This document shows positions 56,030 to 62,690 of a stretch of 64,000 nt of DNA, in pieces. Positions within the stretch are counted from its first letter, which is position 1. The number at the start of each line of letters is the position of its first letter. The position numbers and the translations under genes were made by a program. This DNA is from JABDQZ01 sp050049775. GTDB lineage: Bacteria; Pseudomonadota; Gammaproteobacteria; Chromatiales; Chromatiaceae. The stretch spans positions 1 to 64,000 of the forward strand of contig JASFVP010000011.1 of NCBI GenBank assembly GCA_050049775.1, read 5' to 3'. The notes beneath the pieces are model-generated. The model was given only the letters and a program-made list of their open reading frames with translations, was not told the DNA's origin and ran no database searches.

Positions 56030-56341
56030 ATGTCTTATTACCAGCATCACGTGTTTTTCTGTACCAATCAGCGCGAAGGCGGCAAGCAAAGTTGCAGTCA
56101 GTGCGATGCCCAGGCGGCTCGAGACTACGTCAAACAACGTTGCAAGGAACTTGGCATACACGGTCCGGGGCAAATCCGCATAAATACAGCTGGCTGCCTG
56201 GATCGTTGCAATGAAGGGCCAGTTGTAGTGATTTATCCTGATGAAACCTGGTATACCTATGTTGACCGGGAGGATCTGGATGAGATTATCGAGACACATC
56301 TACGTCAGGGGAAGAAAGTTGATCGACTGCTACTGACCTGA
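56030..56341 (+). CDS. Thioredoxin-fold [2Fe-2S] ferredoxin
   Basis: 103 residues. The four cysteine ligands are in two pairs: FFCTNQREGGKQSC and AGCLDRCNEGP. This pattern and length fit the small thioredoxin-like [2Fe-2S] ferredoxins (COG3411, Shethna type), also found as domains in NuoE. The protein is soluble and cytoplasmic and should carry single electrons. Its redox partner is not visible; the GlcF-like protein on the other strand is a neighbour but the insertion element now separates them. A perfect -10 is upstream. Confidence 0.88.
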   Translation: MSYYQHHVFFCTNQREGGKQSCSQCDAQAARDYVKQRCKELGIHGPGQIRINTAGCLDRCNEGPVVVIYPDETWYTYVDREDLDEIIETHLRQGKKVDRLLLT

Positions 56342-56384
56342 TAAATAAAAGAAAAATAAAGCCAAAACACGTTGAAATAAATAG

Positions 56385-56413
56385 TTGACAGTTAATCCAT
56401 AATATAAGAAAAT
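56385..56413 (+). promoter_or_regulatory. Promoter candidate for the small RNA
   Basis: A perfect TTGACA -35, a 17-bp spacer and a weak -10 (GAAAAT). Transcription would start near 56420 at the foot of a hairpin, in the gap between the [2Fe-2S] gene and rplM, where no reading frame exists. Confidence 0.5.
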
Positions 56414-56419
56414 TCTTCC

Positions 56420-56511
56420 ATACTTAATTGGCTCCCGCTAATTAAGTACTCCTCCATCCTCCTTTGGTGGTTATTTATTCAAGCGCAGCATCCCCCGCTG
56501 CGCTTTTTTTT
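56420..56511 (+). ncRNA. Candidate small RNA with anti-Shine-Dalgarno motifs
   Basis: About 92 nt between a TTGACA promoter and an intrinsic terminator. A 5' hairpin (TACTTAATT at 56421-56429 with AATTAAGTA at 56440-56448) presents CTCCC in its loop. A pyrimidine-rich, probably unpaired run CTCCTCCATCCTCC follows at 56449-56462, then a 17-nt stretch and the terminator. The repeated CUCC units could pair with ribosome binding sites. No start codon with a ribosome binding site is seen inside. No homology search was possible. Confidence 0.5.
56481..56511 (+). terminator. Intrinsic terminator upstream of rplM
   Basis: AAGCGCAGC and GCTGCGCTT form a 9-bp stem with a 7-nt loop, followed by a T-run to 56511. 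It ends the candidate small RNA or the [2Fe-2S] transcript. Confidence 0.88.
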
Positions 56512-56628
56512 GTCTGGAATTTGTCTGTTCGGAAGAAAATCGCCCGAATATGATCAGGCTGTTTTTGATGTTGCAACAATACGTTCTTACAGCGCTCACC
56601 CGGCAGTTTGCTTATTTTTGTATTTTTC

Positions 56629-56657
56629 TTGTTTTTGTCTGATTTCTTGGTTAATAT
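56629..56657 (+). promoter_or_regulatory. rplM promoter
   Basis: TTGTTT and TAATAT with a 17-bp spacer. The following discriminator ATTCGCGCCCTTTCA differs in one base from that of rpmE. Transcription would start about 60 bp before the rplM start codon. Confidence 0.7.
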
Positions 56658-56673
56658 TCGCGCCCTTTCATGT

Positions 56674-56697
56674 GCGCAGAATTTTGCGCCGTTTTTT
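56674..56697 (+). promoter_or_regulatory. Attenuator-like hairpin in the rplM leader
   Basis: GCGCA and TGCGC pair around a 6-nt loop and are followed after two bases by six T, like a weak terminator placed between promoter and rplM. It could be an L13-responsive leader or a partial terminator. Confidence 0.4.
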
Positions 56698-56725
56698 GAT
56701 TGTTATTTTTAGGGTGAGTAAGCAA

Positions 56726-57157
56726 ATGGCTACTACGGTAAGCGCAAAACCTGCCGAAGTGCGTCGCGACTGGTATCTGGTTGACGCGGAAAACAAAACA
56801 CTGGGCCGTCTCGCGACCGAGATCGCGCATCGTTTGCGCGGCAAGCACAAGCCTATATATACACCTCATGTGGATACCGGTGATTACATTGTGGTGATCA
56901 ATGCCGAGAAAATCCGCGTAACAGGCAATAAATTGCAGGATAAGATGTACCACCATCACACCGGCTACATCGGCAACCTGAAGTCCATCAGCCTGGAAAA
57001 GCAGCTGGAAAAAGCGCCGGAACGTGTCATTACCACGGCAGTTCGCGGTATGCTGCCGCGCAGCCCATTGGGACGCGCCATGATGAAGAAGCTGCGCGTT
57101 TTCGCTGGCTCCGAGCACAGCCACCAGGCGCAACAGCCGCAGGTGCTGGACATCTGA
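56726..57157 (+). CDS. rplM: 50S ribosomal protein L13
   Basis: 143 residues from the ATG at 56726, preceded by AGGGTGAG; a longer in-frame reading upstream has no place in the family. KTLGRLATEIAHRLRGKHKP and YTPHVDTGDYIVVINAEKI are L13 signatures, and the C-terminal RGMLPRSPLGRAMMKKL is intact. L13 is an early assembly protein of the large subunit. rpsI follows after 48 bp, the standard pair. Confidence 0.98.
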   Translation: MATTVSAKPAEVRRDWYLVDAENKTLGRLATEIAHRLRGKHKPIYTPHVDTGDYIVVINAEKIRVTGNKLQDKMYHHHTGYIGNLKSISLEKQLEKAPERVITTAVRGMLPRSPLGRAMMKKLRVFAGSEHSHQAQQPQVLDI

Positions 57158-57205
57158 GCTTTGGCTCATTCAAGAATTTCAAACAGTTAATCTGGACAAC
57201 AGGAT

Positions 57206-57598
57206 ATGGCAACAGCATATAACTACGGAACCGGCCGCCGTAAAACTTCAGCGGCACGTGTCTTCCTTTCAAGTGGCAATGGCAACATTACCGTCAACAA
57301 TCGCCCGCTGGACGAATACTTCGGTCGTGAAACCGCGCGTATGGTGGTCCGCCAGCCGCTGGAACTGACCGAAACCCTTGACAAGGTCGACGCCAAAGTG
57401 ACTGTCATCGGCGGTGGTGGTACCGGCCAGGCCGGCGCGATTCGTCACGGCATCGCCCGCGCGCTGCTTGAATACGATGAAAGCCTGCGCAGCGCCCTGC
57501 ACAAGGCGGGTTACCTGACGCGTGACGCCCGTATGGTTGAGCGTAAAAAAGTCGGCCTACACAAAGCCCGCAAGCGTCCGCAGTACTCCAAGCGCTAA
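57206..57598 (+). CDS. rpsI: 30S ribosomal protein S9
   Basis: 130 residues, same as in E. coli. GTGRRKTSAARVF at the start, the GGGGTGQAGAIRHGIARALL core and the C-terminal tail ending KKRPQYSKR-like (RKRPQYSKR), which reaches the P-site tRNA, are all intact. It is co-transcribed with rplM. A tRNA gene starts 15 bp after the stop, which is closer than usual and suggests one transcript. Confidence 0.98.
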   Translation: MATAYNYGTGRRKTSAARVFLSSGNGNITVNNRPLDEYFGRETARMVVRQPLELTETLDKVDAKVTVIGGGGTGQAGAIRHGIARALLEYDESLRSALHKAGYLTRDARMVERKKVGLHKARKRPQYSKR

Positions 57599-57613
57599 TT
57601 CGTTCCCTTTCAT

Positions 57614-57687
57614 TGGGGACTCGTCTAATGGTAGGACAGCGGACTCTGACTCCGTATGTGGGGGTTCGACTCCCTCGTCCCCAGCCA
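57614..57687 (+). tRNA. tRNA-Gln (anticodon CTG)
   Basis: A full cloverleaf in 74 nt: acceptor TGGGGAC/GTCCCCA with the U1-A72 pair usual for bacterial tRNA-Gln, anticodon stem CGGA/TCCG, loop CTCTGAC with anticodon CTG, T loop GTTCGACTC, discriminator G and an encoded CCA. Reads CAG codons. Confidence 0.96.
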
Positions 57688-57694
57688 TAACACT

Positions 57695-57720
57695 AAACCC
57701 CCCCCATTAGGGGGTTTTTT
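57695..57720 (+). terminator. Intrinsic terminator after tRNA-Gln
   Basis: A run of C pairs with GGGGG around an ATTA loop, followed by six T. It likely ends an rplM-rpsI-tRNA transcript. Confidence 0.85.
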
Positions 57721-57945
57721 ATTTGCGGTGATTAAGAATTCATCTGTTTTCCCAGGATTGCTACAGCAAGCATCACATCTGTGTTAGTCAAAAAACTCCT
57801 GTTATCTGTAAATATTGTTTTCCTGCAACGGGAGCTGTGATTAAAAATCGGCTAAAAAGTGTGTAACGTTTAATAATGTATCCCTGAGCGCGTGTTGTAA
57901 AAAAAATACAAAATATGTGAAATGTATTTTTTTAGCAAAAAATAC
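57721..57945. other. AT-rich gap upstream of the porin promoter
   Basis: About 225 bp with several A- and T-runs and no supported gene. Such A-tract DNA could be a binding place for nucleoid proteins or an OmpR-like regulator ahead of the porin; no clear operator pair is seen. Confidence 0.4.
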
Positions 57946-57974
57946 TTGCACGCTGTCTTTTTTATGACTATTAT
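57946..57974 (+). promoter_or_regulatory. Porin promoter
   Basis: TTGCAC and TATTAT hexamers with a 17-bp spacer, 54 bp before the porin start and followed by an AACGGGAG ribosome binding site near the ATG. Confidence 0.72.
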
Positions 57975-58027
57975 TCCTTTCGTCGCACAATCGTGCGTAC
58001 TGCTTTTATAATTAACGGGAGTTCATA

Positions 58028-59047
58028 ATGAACAAGAAAATCATTGCTGCAGCTGTTGCTGCTGTAATCTCTGCACCTGCTGCTATGGCTGCAGATACCG
58101 TTGTATACGGTAAAGTACGTCAGTCTGTTGACTTCGTCGACATGGGTAATGGTACTTCAAACGTTGATAACATCCAGATCAACGACAAGTCTTCACGTTT
58201 GGGCTTCAAAGGCTCTGAAGACCTCGGTAACGGCCTGAAAGCTGTTTGGAAAATGGAATTCGGTATTGCTATTTCCAGCAACTCACACGGTAATGGCCTG
58301 GATTCTGTAAGAAGCGAATTCAGTGGTTCAGGTACTTTTTCAGCTCGTAACGCTTTTGTTGGCTTGGCTGGCGATTTCGGTACCGCTTTGATTGGCCGTC
58401 ACGACCATCCGCTGAAAATTTCAACCGGTTCTCTGGACCTGTTTGCAGATACCATCGCGGATAACAACCAGAGCTTCACTGAAAACCTGACTGATTTCCG
58501 TGCAGATGGCACCGTGGCCTATGTTTCACCATCTTTGAGTGGTCTGACTTTTGCTGCTGCCCTGGTTCCGGGTGAAAATGCCAATGCTGATGGTATCTCC
58601 GATGCATACTCAGTTGCTGCTATGTATAACAACGGCGGTATCTACGCTTCTGTTGCGTACGAAGAGGGTGACTCAGATCTGGATGCAGTTGGTGCAACAA
58701 CTGACTACGAACAGACTCGTGTTGGTCTTGGTTACACCATGGACGCTTTCACTGTTAATGTTGTATGGGCTGATGTTGATAGTCCTGCAACTACTAACGG
58801 TGAAACCGAATCCGTGGTTCTTTCTGGTAAATACACCATGGGCAACAATGCCATCAAGGCAAAATGGTTTGACGTAGATCGTACTGGTTTGACTGCTGAT
58901 GACAATGATGGCTTTGCAATTGGTCTGGAGCACAACTTCAGCAAACGTACCCAGGCTCAGGTTGTCTACGTTTCAAGTGACCAGGACGGCGCTAACGCTG
59001 GTGCAGATGGCGACGTTTTCTCACTGCAGCTGAACCACAACTTCTAA
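58028..59047 (+). CDS. Gram-negative porin
   Basis: 339 residues. A signal peptide (1-21, ending AMA) leads to the mature start ADTVVYGKVRQSVDF. Alternating hydrophobic strands and polar turns, with KSSRLGFKGSEDLGNGLKAVW near the front, are typical of the trimeric porin family; the last residue is phenylalanine (LQLNHNF), the signal for barrel insertion. Acidic loops are frequent, which favours cation passage, though this is inference. Codon use (GCT, GGT, CGT, AAC preferences) differs from the neighbours and fits a very highly expressed gene. It has its own promoter and terminator. Confidence 0.93.
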   Translation: MNKKIIAAAVAAVISAPAAMAADTVVYGKVRQSVDFVDMGNGTSNVDNIQINDKSSRLGFKGSEDLGNGLKAVWKMEFGIAISSNSHGNGLDSVRSEFSGSGTFSARNAFVGLAGDFGTALIGRHDHPLKISTGSLDLFADTIADNNQSFTENLTDFRADGTVAYVSPSLSGLTFAAALVPGENANADGISDAYSVAAMYNNGGIYASVAYEEGDSDLDAVGATTDYEQTRVGLGYTMDAFTVNVVWADVDSPATTNGETESVVLSGKYTMGNNAIKAKWFDVDRTGLTADDNDGFAIGLEHNFSKRTQAQVVYVSSDQDGANAGADGDVFSLQLNHNF

Positions 59048-59076
59048 TCTGACGTAAGTCTTATTAGGTTGTAATA

Positions 59077-59102
59077 AACGGGACCTTCGGGTCCCGTTTT
59101 TT
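59077..59102 (+). terminator. Intrinsic terminator of the porin gene (UUCG loop)
   Basis: AACGGGACC and GGTCCCGTT form a perfect 9-bp stem capped by a TTCG tetraloop, with T-run to 59102. Confidence 0.92.
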
Positions 59103-59163
59103 ATTGAATGAAATAAATTGCTGGTGGATTAAATGAATTAAGCGGTTGGTTTAAGGAAAATCA

Positions 59164-59200
59164 GAAAAATCCTACAAAAACTTCAGATTTTTCCTACAAA
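59164..59200. promoter_or_regulatory. Paired direct and inverted repeats upstream of the candidate RNA
   Basis: TCCTACAAA occurs at 59170-59178 and 59192-59200, 22 bp apart (two helical turns). The 8-mers GAAAAATC and GATTTTTC at 59164-59171 and 59186-59193 are inverted to each other. The two copies lie about 60 and 40 bp ahead of the likely RNA start, where an activator would bind. Confidence 0.45.
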
Positions 59201-59230
59201 CATAAGGGTTAATATTCGATATAGTAGTTT

Positions 59231-59329
59231 TCGACAGGGAGGAGGCGATACAAGCAAAGGATTGCGATTATCGCGACAACATGGATGTTTTGCTCTGTCT
59301 TTAAAGCCCCGGCGCCTGCCGGGGCTTTT
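59231..59329 (+). ncRNA. Candidate CsrA/RsmA-binding small RNA
   Basis: About 100 nt in a 330-bp gap without a gene. GGA occurs at 59238, 59241, 59259 and 59283. The last is in the loop of the hairpin AACAT-GG-ATGTT (59278-59289); its ACATGGATGT differs in one position from the in vitro CsrA consensus (RUACARGGAUGU) over those ten bases. A second hairpin GCGATTATCGC is at 59264-59274. GACAG (59233-59237) and CTGTC (59295-59299) can close the structure. A terminator (59303-59329; AAAGCCCCGGC stem, four T) follows. A -10-like TATAGT is at 59220-59225. Confidence 0.55.
59303..59329 (+). terminator. Intrinsic terminator of the candidate RNA
   Basis: AAAGCCCCGGC and GCCGGGGCTTT form a perfect stem around a GCCT loop, ending in TTTT. 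No coding gene precedes it on this strand after the porin's own terminator, which implies a separate transcript. Confidence 0.85.
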
Positions 59330-59377
59330 CTTATTGGTGTTTACCCTAGAAAGGCGCAATCAGAAGAAGGAACTGAA

Positions 59378-60658
59378 TCAGTAGTATTGCTCACAACCGA
59401 TTTCCTGCGCAGGTTGCAGGGACCAGCGCACAGCAAGCGGTTGATTGGGATCGGAGAGAGGCTCTGAATTGCTCAGTAATTGCCGTGCAAATTTTGCAGC
59501 AGGCAGGCGAGTTTCGTTGTCCAGCATCAGGTCGTTACAGCTTTGCTCAAGTAAGACAGCAATTTTATCAGCTGGCGAGTTCTCATCGCCGGTTGCTACA
59601 TACAAAAGATATTTGAGCGTGTTGATGATTTTGCCATCGCGACTCGGTGTGGAGTGCAAATCGTATTCATCGAAATTCATGCAGCGTTCACCAATTTGCT
59701 GTTTGTATTCCCAGCCGTATTGAACGACAGGAATGCGTTGTTGCAGTTGAGCGCAGACTTCATTGGCAAGCCGGGCCAGTTTGTCGGTTTTTGACTCATT
59801 GACCAGCGCCAATCGTTGTTGCATGACATCTTCGAACACGCCATCGAGATCAAATTGCTCGGTGCCATAGCCGGGCAGCTCCGATTCTTCCATTGCATAG
59901 TGCTGAGGCTGTTTCCAGCGTCGGTAGGAGCCGCCATCGATATCAGGAACAAAAGAATTCAGCGTGGTTGGCAGCAGAGGTTGTACTTTTGCCGGGATAG
60001 TGGACTTGAGATAATGAATCACACCGGTTTCATCAACACGCGTAACCAACTGTGCATGTCCGGCGGTGGTTGTTGCTTCCAGGTTGTTAGCAACAACATC
60101 GTAATTGAGAATGTCAAAATCGCCTTCAGAAAATACCGTGGTTTTTGGTAACACAGCGACGATACCAGGGCGGAACCATTGTCTGTTGAGCTGCACTGGA
60201 TAGGTGTCATTAAGCAGCGAACGTGTCCAGGTGACACGGCCAACGAGTTCGACAAAGCGGGCAAGCCGCTGCTTCGGCTCCAGGTGGTCATAAAAATCCA
60301 TGTCGTTGCTGATGGTTTCAGTGACGACATCATATGGATTGTCGGGTCTGTCACGCGTCTGTTCGTCAAAAGTTTGTGAGCGGCGTGAATTTTCGCCGGT
60401 GTAATCCGGGTCCTCGATTACAAAGGGCAGCTGGTTTTCATAGGCGAACAACAAGCGGGCGTAATAGACCGAGTCCGAGCAATCATGGAGGAAGCCCTGA
60501 TACTTACCGCTGGTGAAAATATCGGCTGTGTAGTGTTCTTGCACCCATTGACTGTAGGCGTCTTCCCAATGCTCATTCCATTCATTTTTACTTTCCCAGA
60601 TGTCAGCATGACTGAGTGAGATGGGAGTGATCAGGAAAATAACGAGGTATCGAAGCAT
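59378..60658 (-). CDS. Exported protein with Cys/His hydrolase-like signature
   Basis: 426 residues from the ATG at 60658, where a signal peptide starts (residues 1-18, ending SHA) and AGGACA precedes; a start at 60688 would place ten extra residues before it. I do not recognise the family by name. The segment FLHDCSDSVYYARLLFAYENQLPF puts a Cys at 60 in a context like papain-fold enzymes, and TTAGHAQLV puts a His at 201. The C-terminus is charged, with further cysteines at FDEYDL upstream and near the end. It is the last gene of a three-gene minus-strand operon with a DUF1460 protein. A secreted or periplasmic cysteine hydrolase is possible but unproven. Confidence 0.7.
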   Translation of the reverse strand: MLRYLVIFLITPISLSHADIWESKNEWNEHWEDAYSQWVQEHYTADIFTSGKYQGFLHDCSDSVYYARLLFAYENQLPFVIEDPDYTGENSRRSQTFDEQTRDRPDNPYDVVTETISNDMDFYDHLEPKQRLARFVELVGRVTWTRSLLNDTYPVQLNRQWFRPGIVAVLPKTTVFSEGDFDILNYDVVANNLEATTTAGHAQLVTRVDETGVIHYLKSTIPAKVQPLLPTTLNSFVPDIDGGSYRRWKQPQHYAMEESELPGYGTEQFDLDGVFEDVMQQRLALVNESKTDKLARLANEVCAQLQQRIPVVQYGWEYKQQIGERCMNFDEYDLHSTPSRDGKIINTLKYLLYVATGDENSPADKIAVLLEQSCNDLMLDNETRLPAAKFARQLLSNSEPLSDPNQPLAVRWSLQPAQEIGCEQYY

Positions 60659-60688
60659 TGTTAATGTCCTGTTGTCTTCGGGTGACAT

Positions 60689-61552
60689 TCATTCGGGTAG
60701 TTTTCCAGTGATGGCCATCACATTCAAGCCCAGCACCGGCCAGTGCCTGTGTTTGGCAAGCCGTCGCAAAAAAGGTTCTATTGCTTCTTCCACCACAGCA
60801 GCATGTTGCGGACTGGCATGTCTGACGCGCAGTTGTCCGTCGACGGGTACCAGCAAGGCGTGGTGTGTGATCAACAGCGGCGCATCTTCACGTGGTTGCC
60901 TGACGACGGATAGCAGGGCAACCTGCCTGATGTGACCGGCAACAGCGTGAAATTGTTTCAGCGGAATATACGGCAGGGAAATGCTTTTTTCCGGCAGATT
61001 CTTAGCATCGAGTTTATGCACGATACGCCATTGACGTGCCGCCCAGATTGCCGGTGAGATGCTTGCCTGTAAGCTGCGGCTGTGCGGGCCACCCAGTATT
61101 GCAGTGATATCAGACAATACCTGTTGTTGGTGCAAATCCGCCAGCCACTGAAATTCAGGCAAATGACGGCGAGTAGCAAAGCTGGGAATACCGCCGGAGT
61201 AACGGATTTTATTGAGTATTTCCGGAATTTCGTTGTCGCTGTCGGCCAGGGCAGAGGCCAGTACGGTTTCCACATAAGTGGTGCAATCAAATGCATCGAA
61301 CCGAATCAGAGGATCCGGGTCAATACCCTGGCCTTCACCGAGGGGCGAATCAAGATAGGCTTTGCCCAGCAGTCGGGCAGAAATACTATCGAGTCGTTTT
61401 TCGAACGTTGTTTGATCTTGTGCCGATGTTAACGGCTCCGGTCTTGATTCACTTGCCTGAGTTGCATGGCTGAGAGCGGCGCACAGCAGGAATACCGAAC
61501 AGGCAGGGAGTATGTGTTGTCGCCAGCGGTCAGTTTTCCGAGGCATTTTCAA
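60689..61552 (-). CDS. DUF1460 (N-acetylmuramoyl-L-alanine amidase-like) protein
   Basis: 287 residues. A signal peptide (about 1-33) precedes the domain. FDAFDCTTYVETVLAS puts the likely nucleophile Cys at 90, and LLITHHALLVP (His230/231) with RVRHASP (His245) completes the DUF1460 pattern, a papain-like (NlpC/P60-related) fold known from amidase-like structures. A peptidoglycan or cell-wall amide bond is the likely target. The stop directly precedes the ATG at 60688, and the start overlaps the upstream gene by 23 bp. Confidence 0.8.
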   Translation of the reverse strand: MKMPRKTDRWRQHILPACSVFLLCAALSHATQASESRPEPLTSAQDQTTFEKRLDSISARLLGKAYLDSPLGEGQGIDPDPLIRFDAFDCTTYVETVLASALADSDNEIPEILNKIRYSGGIPSFATRRHLPEFQWLADLHQQQVLSDITAILGGPHSRSLQASISPAIWAARQWRIVHKLDAKNLPEKSISLPYIPLKQFHAVAGHIRQVALLSVVRQPREDAPLLITHHALLVPVDGQLRVRHASPQHAAVVEEAIEPFLRRLAKHRHWPVLGLNVMAITGKLPE

Positions 61553-62099
61553 AAGGCTTTTTTGCCAGCCATTGCTTTAAGGGCTGAATGTAGGGTGGCT
61601 GGCCGTTATCCAGATACCATGAATCGACAGCGTACTGTTGTTGGCTGTGATTATCCTTGATGACCGCCGTCCAGTGGACATCAATAATCCAGACGCCGCG
61701 GCGTTGTCTGGGCTGGACCTCATGATGTTTGAGCCAGCCAGCCTGCTGTAATAAATGCAGGTAGGTCGTGCTGTTGCGTGATTCCGAGATGCAATCGAGC
61801 TGGCCCGGCTGGCCTGAGCCGGCGTAATTTTTGCCCAGATCACGCCAGGTGCCGGTGATGTGGCCAACCTCCTGCTCAAGATAGGCAATGGCCTTGCGTA
61901 TGGCGGCCCGTTCCTGGTCGGCATTCTGGACAGATTGAAACAGCTCCTGCACAGGGTTCAGTTGTGGCGCAGTGAGTGAAACCTGTGCCCCTTTATCACA
62001 ATGGTAATCAGTGCAGACGAAAAAAGGCTCAGAACCGAGCGCGTTATCTGCGCTTGCCAATAAAAACAGGCAGGATAGACTGGTGATTACCGTTTTCAT
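61530..62099 (-). CDS. Exported hypothetical protein with Cys-His-Asp pattern
   Basis: 189 residues with a signal peptide (1-22). I do not recognise a named family. QLDCISESRNSTTYL (Cys103), IIDVHWTAV (His142) and YAVDSWYLDNG (Asp159) stand in the order and spacing of a papain-like catalytic triad. Two further cysteines near the N-terminus (FFVCTDYHC) may form a disulfide. It is the first gene of the operon with the DUF1460 gene, with which it overlaps by 23 bp, and is divergent from the phosphatase-like lipoprotein gene. Confidence 0.7.
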   Translation of the reverse strand: MKTVITSLSCLFLLASADNALGSEPFFVCTDYHCDKGAQVSLTAPQLNPVQELFQSVQNADQERAAIRKAIAYLEQEVGHITGTWRDLGKNYAGSGQPGQLDCISESRNSTTYLHLLQQAGWLKHHEVQPRQRRGVWIIDVHWTAVIKDNHSQQQYAVDSWYLDNGQPPYIQPLKQWLAKKPFENASEN

Positions 62100-62168
62100 T
62101 TTCTGAGTCCGGTTTTTGCAAATCTGTTGCTAAATAAAAATAGCGGATCTGAATCAGGGAGGGCAAGT

Positions 62169-62690
62169 ATGTCTGTATCAACAATAAGAAATCTGGCGCT
62201 GATTTTTCTGCTGGCTCTGGCCGGGCTGGCGGGCTGTTCAACAGCGATCAAATCGCCGGAAGGCACGACCACCACTGTGATTCTGGTGCGACATGCCGAG
62301 CGCACCACCTTTACCAAAGTGCTGACCGAGGCCGGTAAAAAACGGGCTGCCGCCCTGGTACGGACACTCGATGGTATCGAGATTGATGCCATCTACAGCC
62401 CCGATCTGGTGCGAAATATCGATACCGTCAAGCCGCTGGCGCAGCAGCGCGGCCTGACGATTATCCTGGTTGACAGCAAGCCAGATACCCAGGAAGTGGC
62501 CAAACGTTTGCTCCATGATCATCCGGGCAGCACGGTTTTGTGGGTCGGCAATACCACCAACCTGCCAAGCATTTATGCGGATCTCGGCGGTCAAGGCGAG
62601 GCGCCAATGCAATATGGCGACCTGTTCATTCTCAACGTTCCGGATAAGGGGTTTACCAAAGTCACCAAAAAATACTTTGGTTATGAATAG
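62169..62690 (+). CDS. Histidine-phosphatase-like lipoprotein lacking the second His
   Basis: 173 residues from the ATG at 62169 (ribosome binding site AGGGAGGG). A lipoprotein signal ends in LAGC. VILVRHAER carries the phospho-accepting histidine of the SixA/PGM superfamily, and the arginine in SPDLVRNIDT is present. The second half should have a GHSN-type histidine; here the segment reads LWVGNTTNLPSI, with Asn in that place. Catalysis may be lost or altered, so the protein may bind rather than cut phosphate esters. The stop overlaps the next gene. Confidence 0.78.
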   Translation: MSVSTIRNLALIFLLALAGLAGCSTAIKSPEGTTTTVILVRHAERTTFTKVLTEAGKKRAAALVRTLDGIEIDAIYSPDLVRNIDTVKPLAQQRGLTIILVDSKPDTQEVAKRLLHDHPGSTVLWVGNTTNLPSIYADLGGQGEAPMQYGDLFILNVPDKGFTKVTKKYFGYE

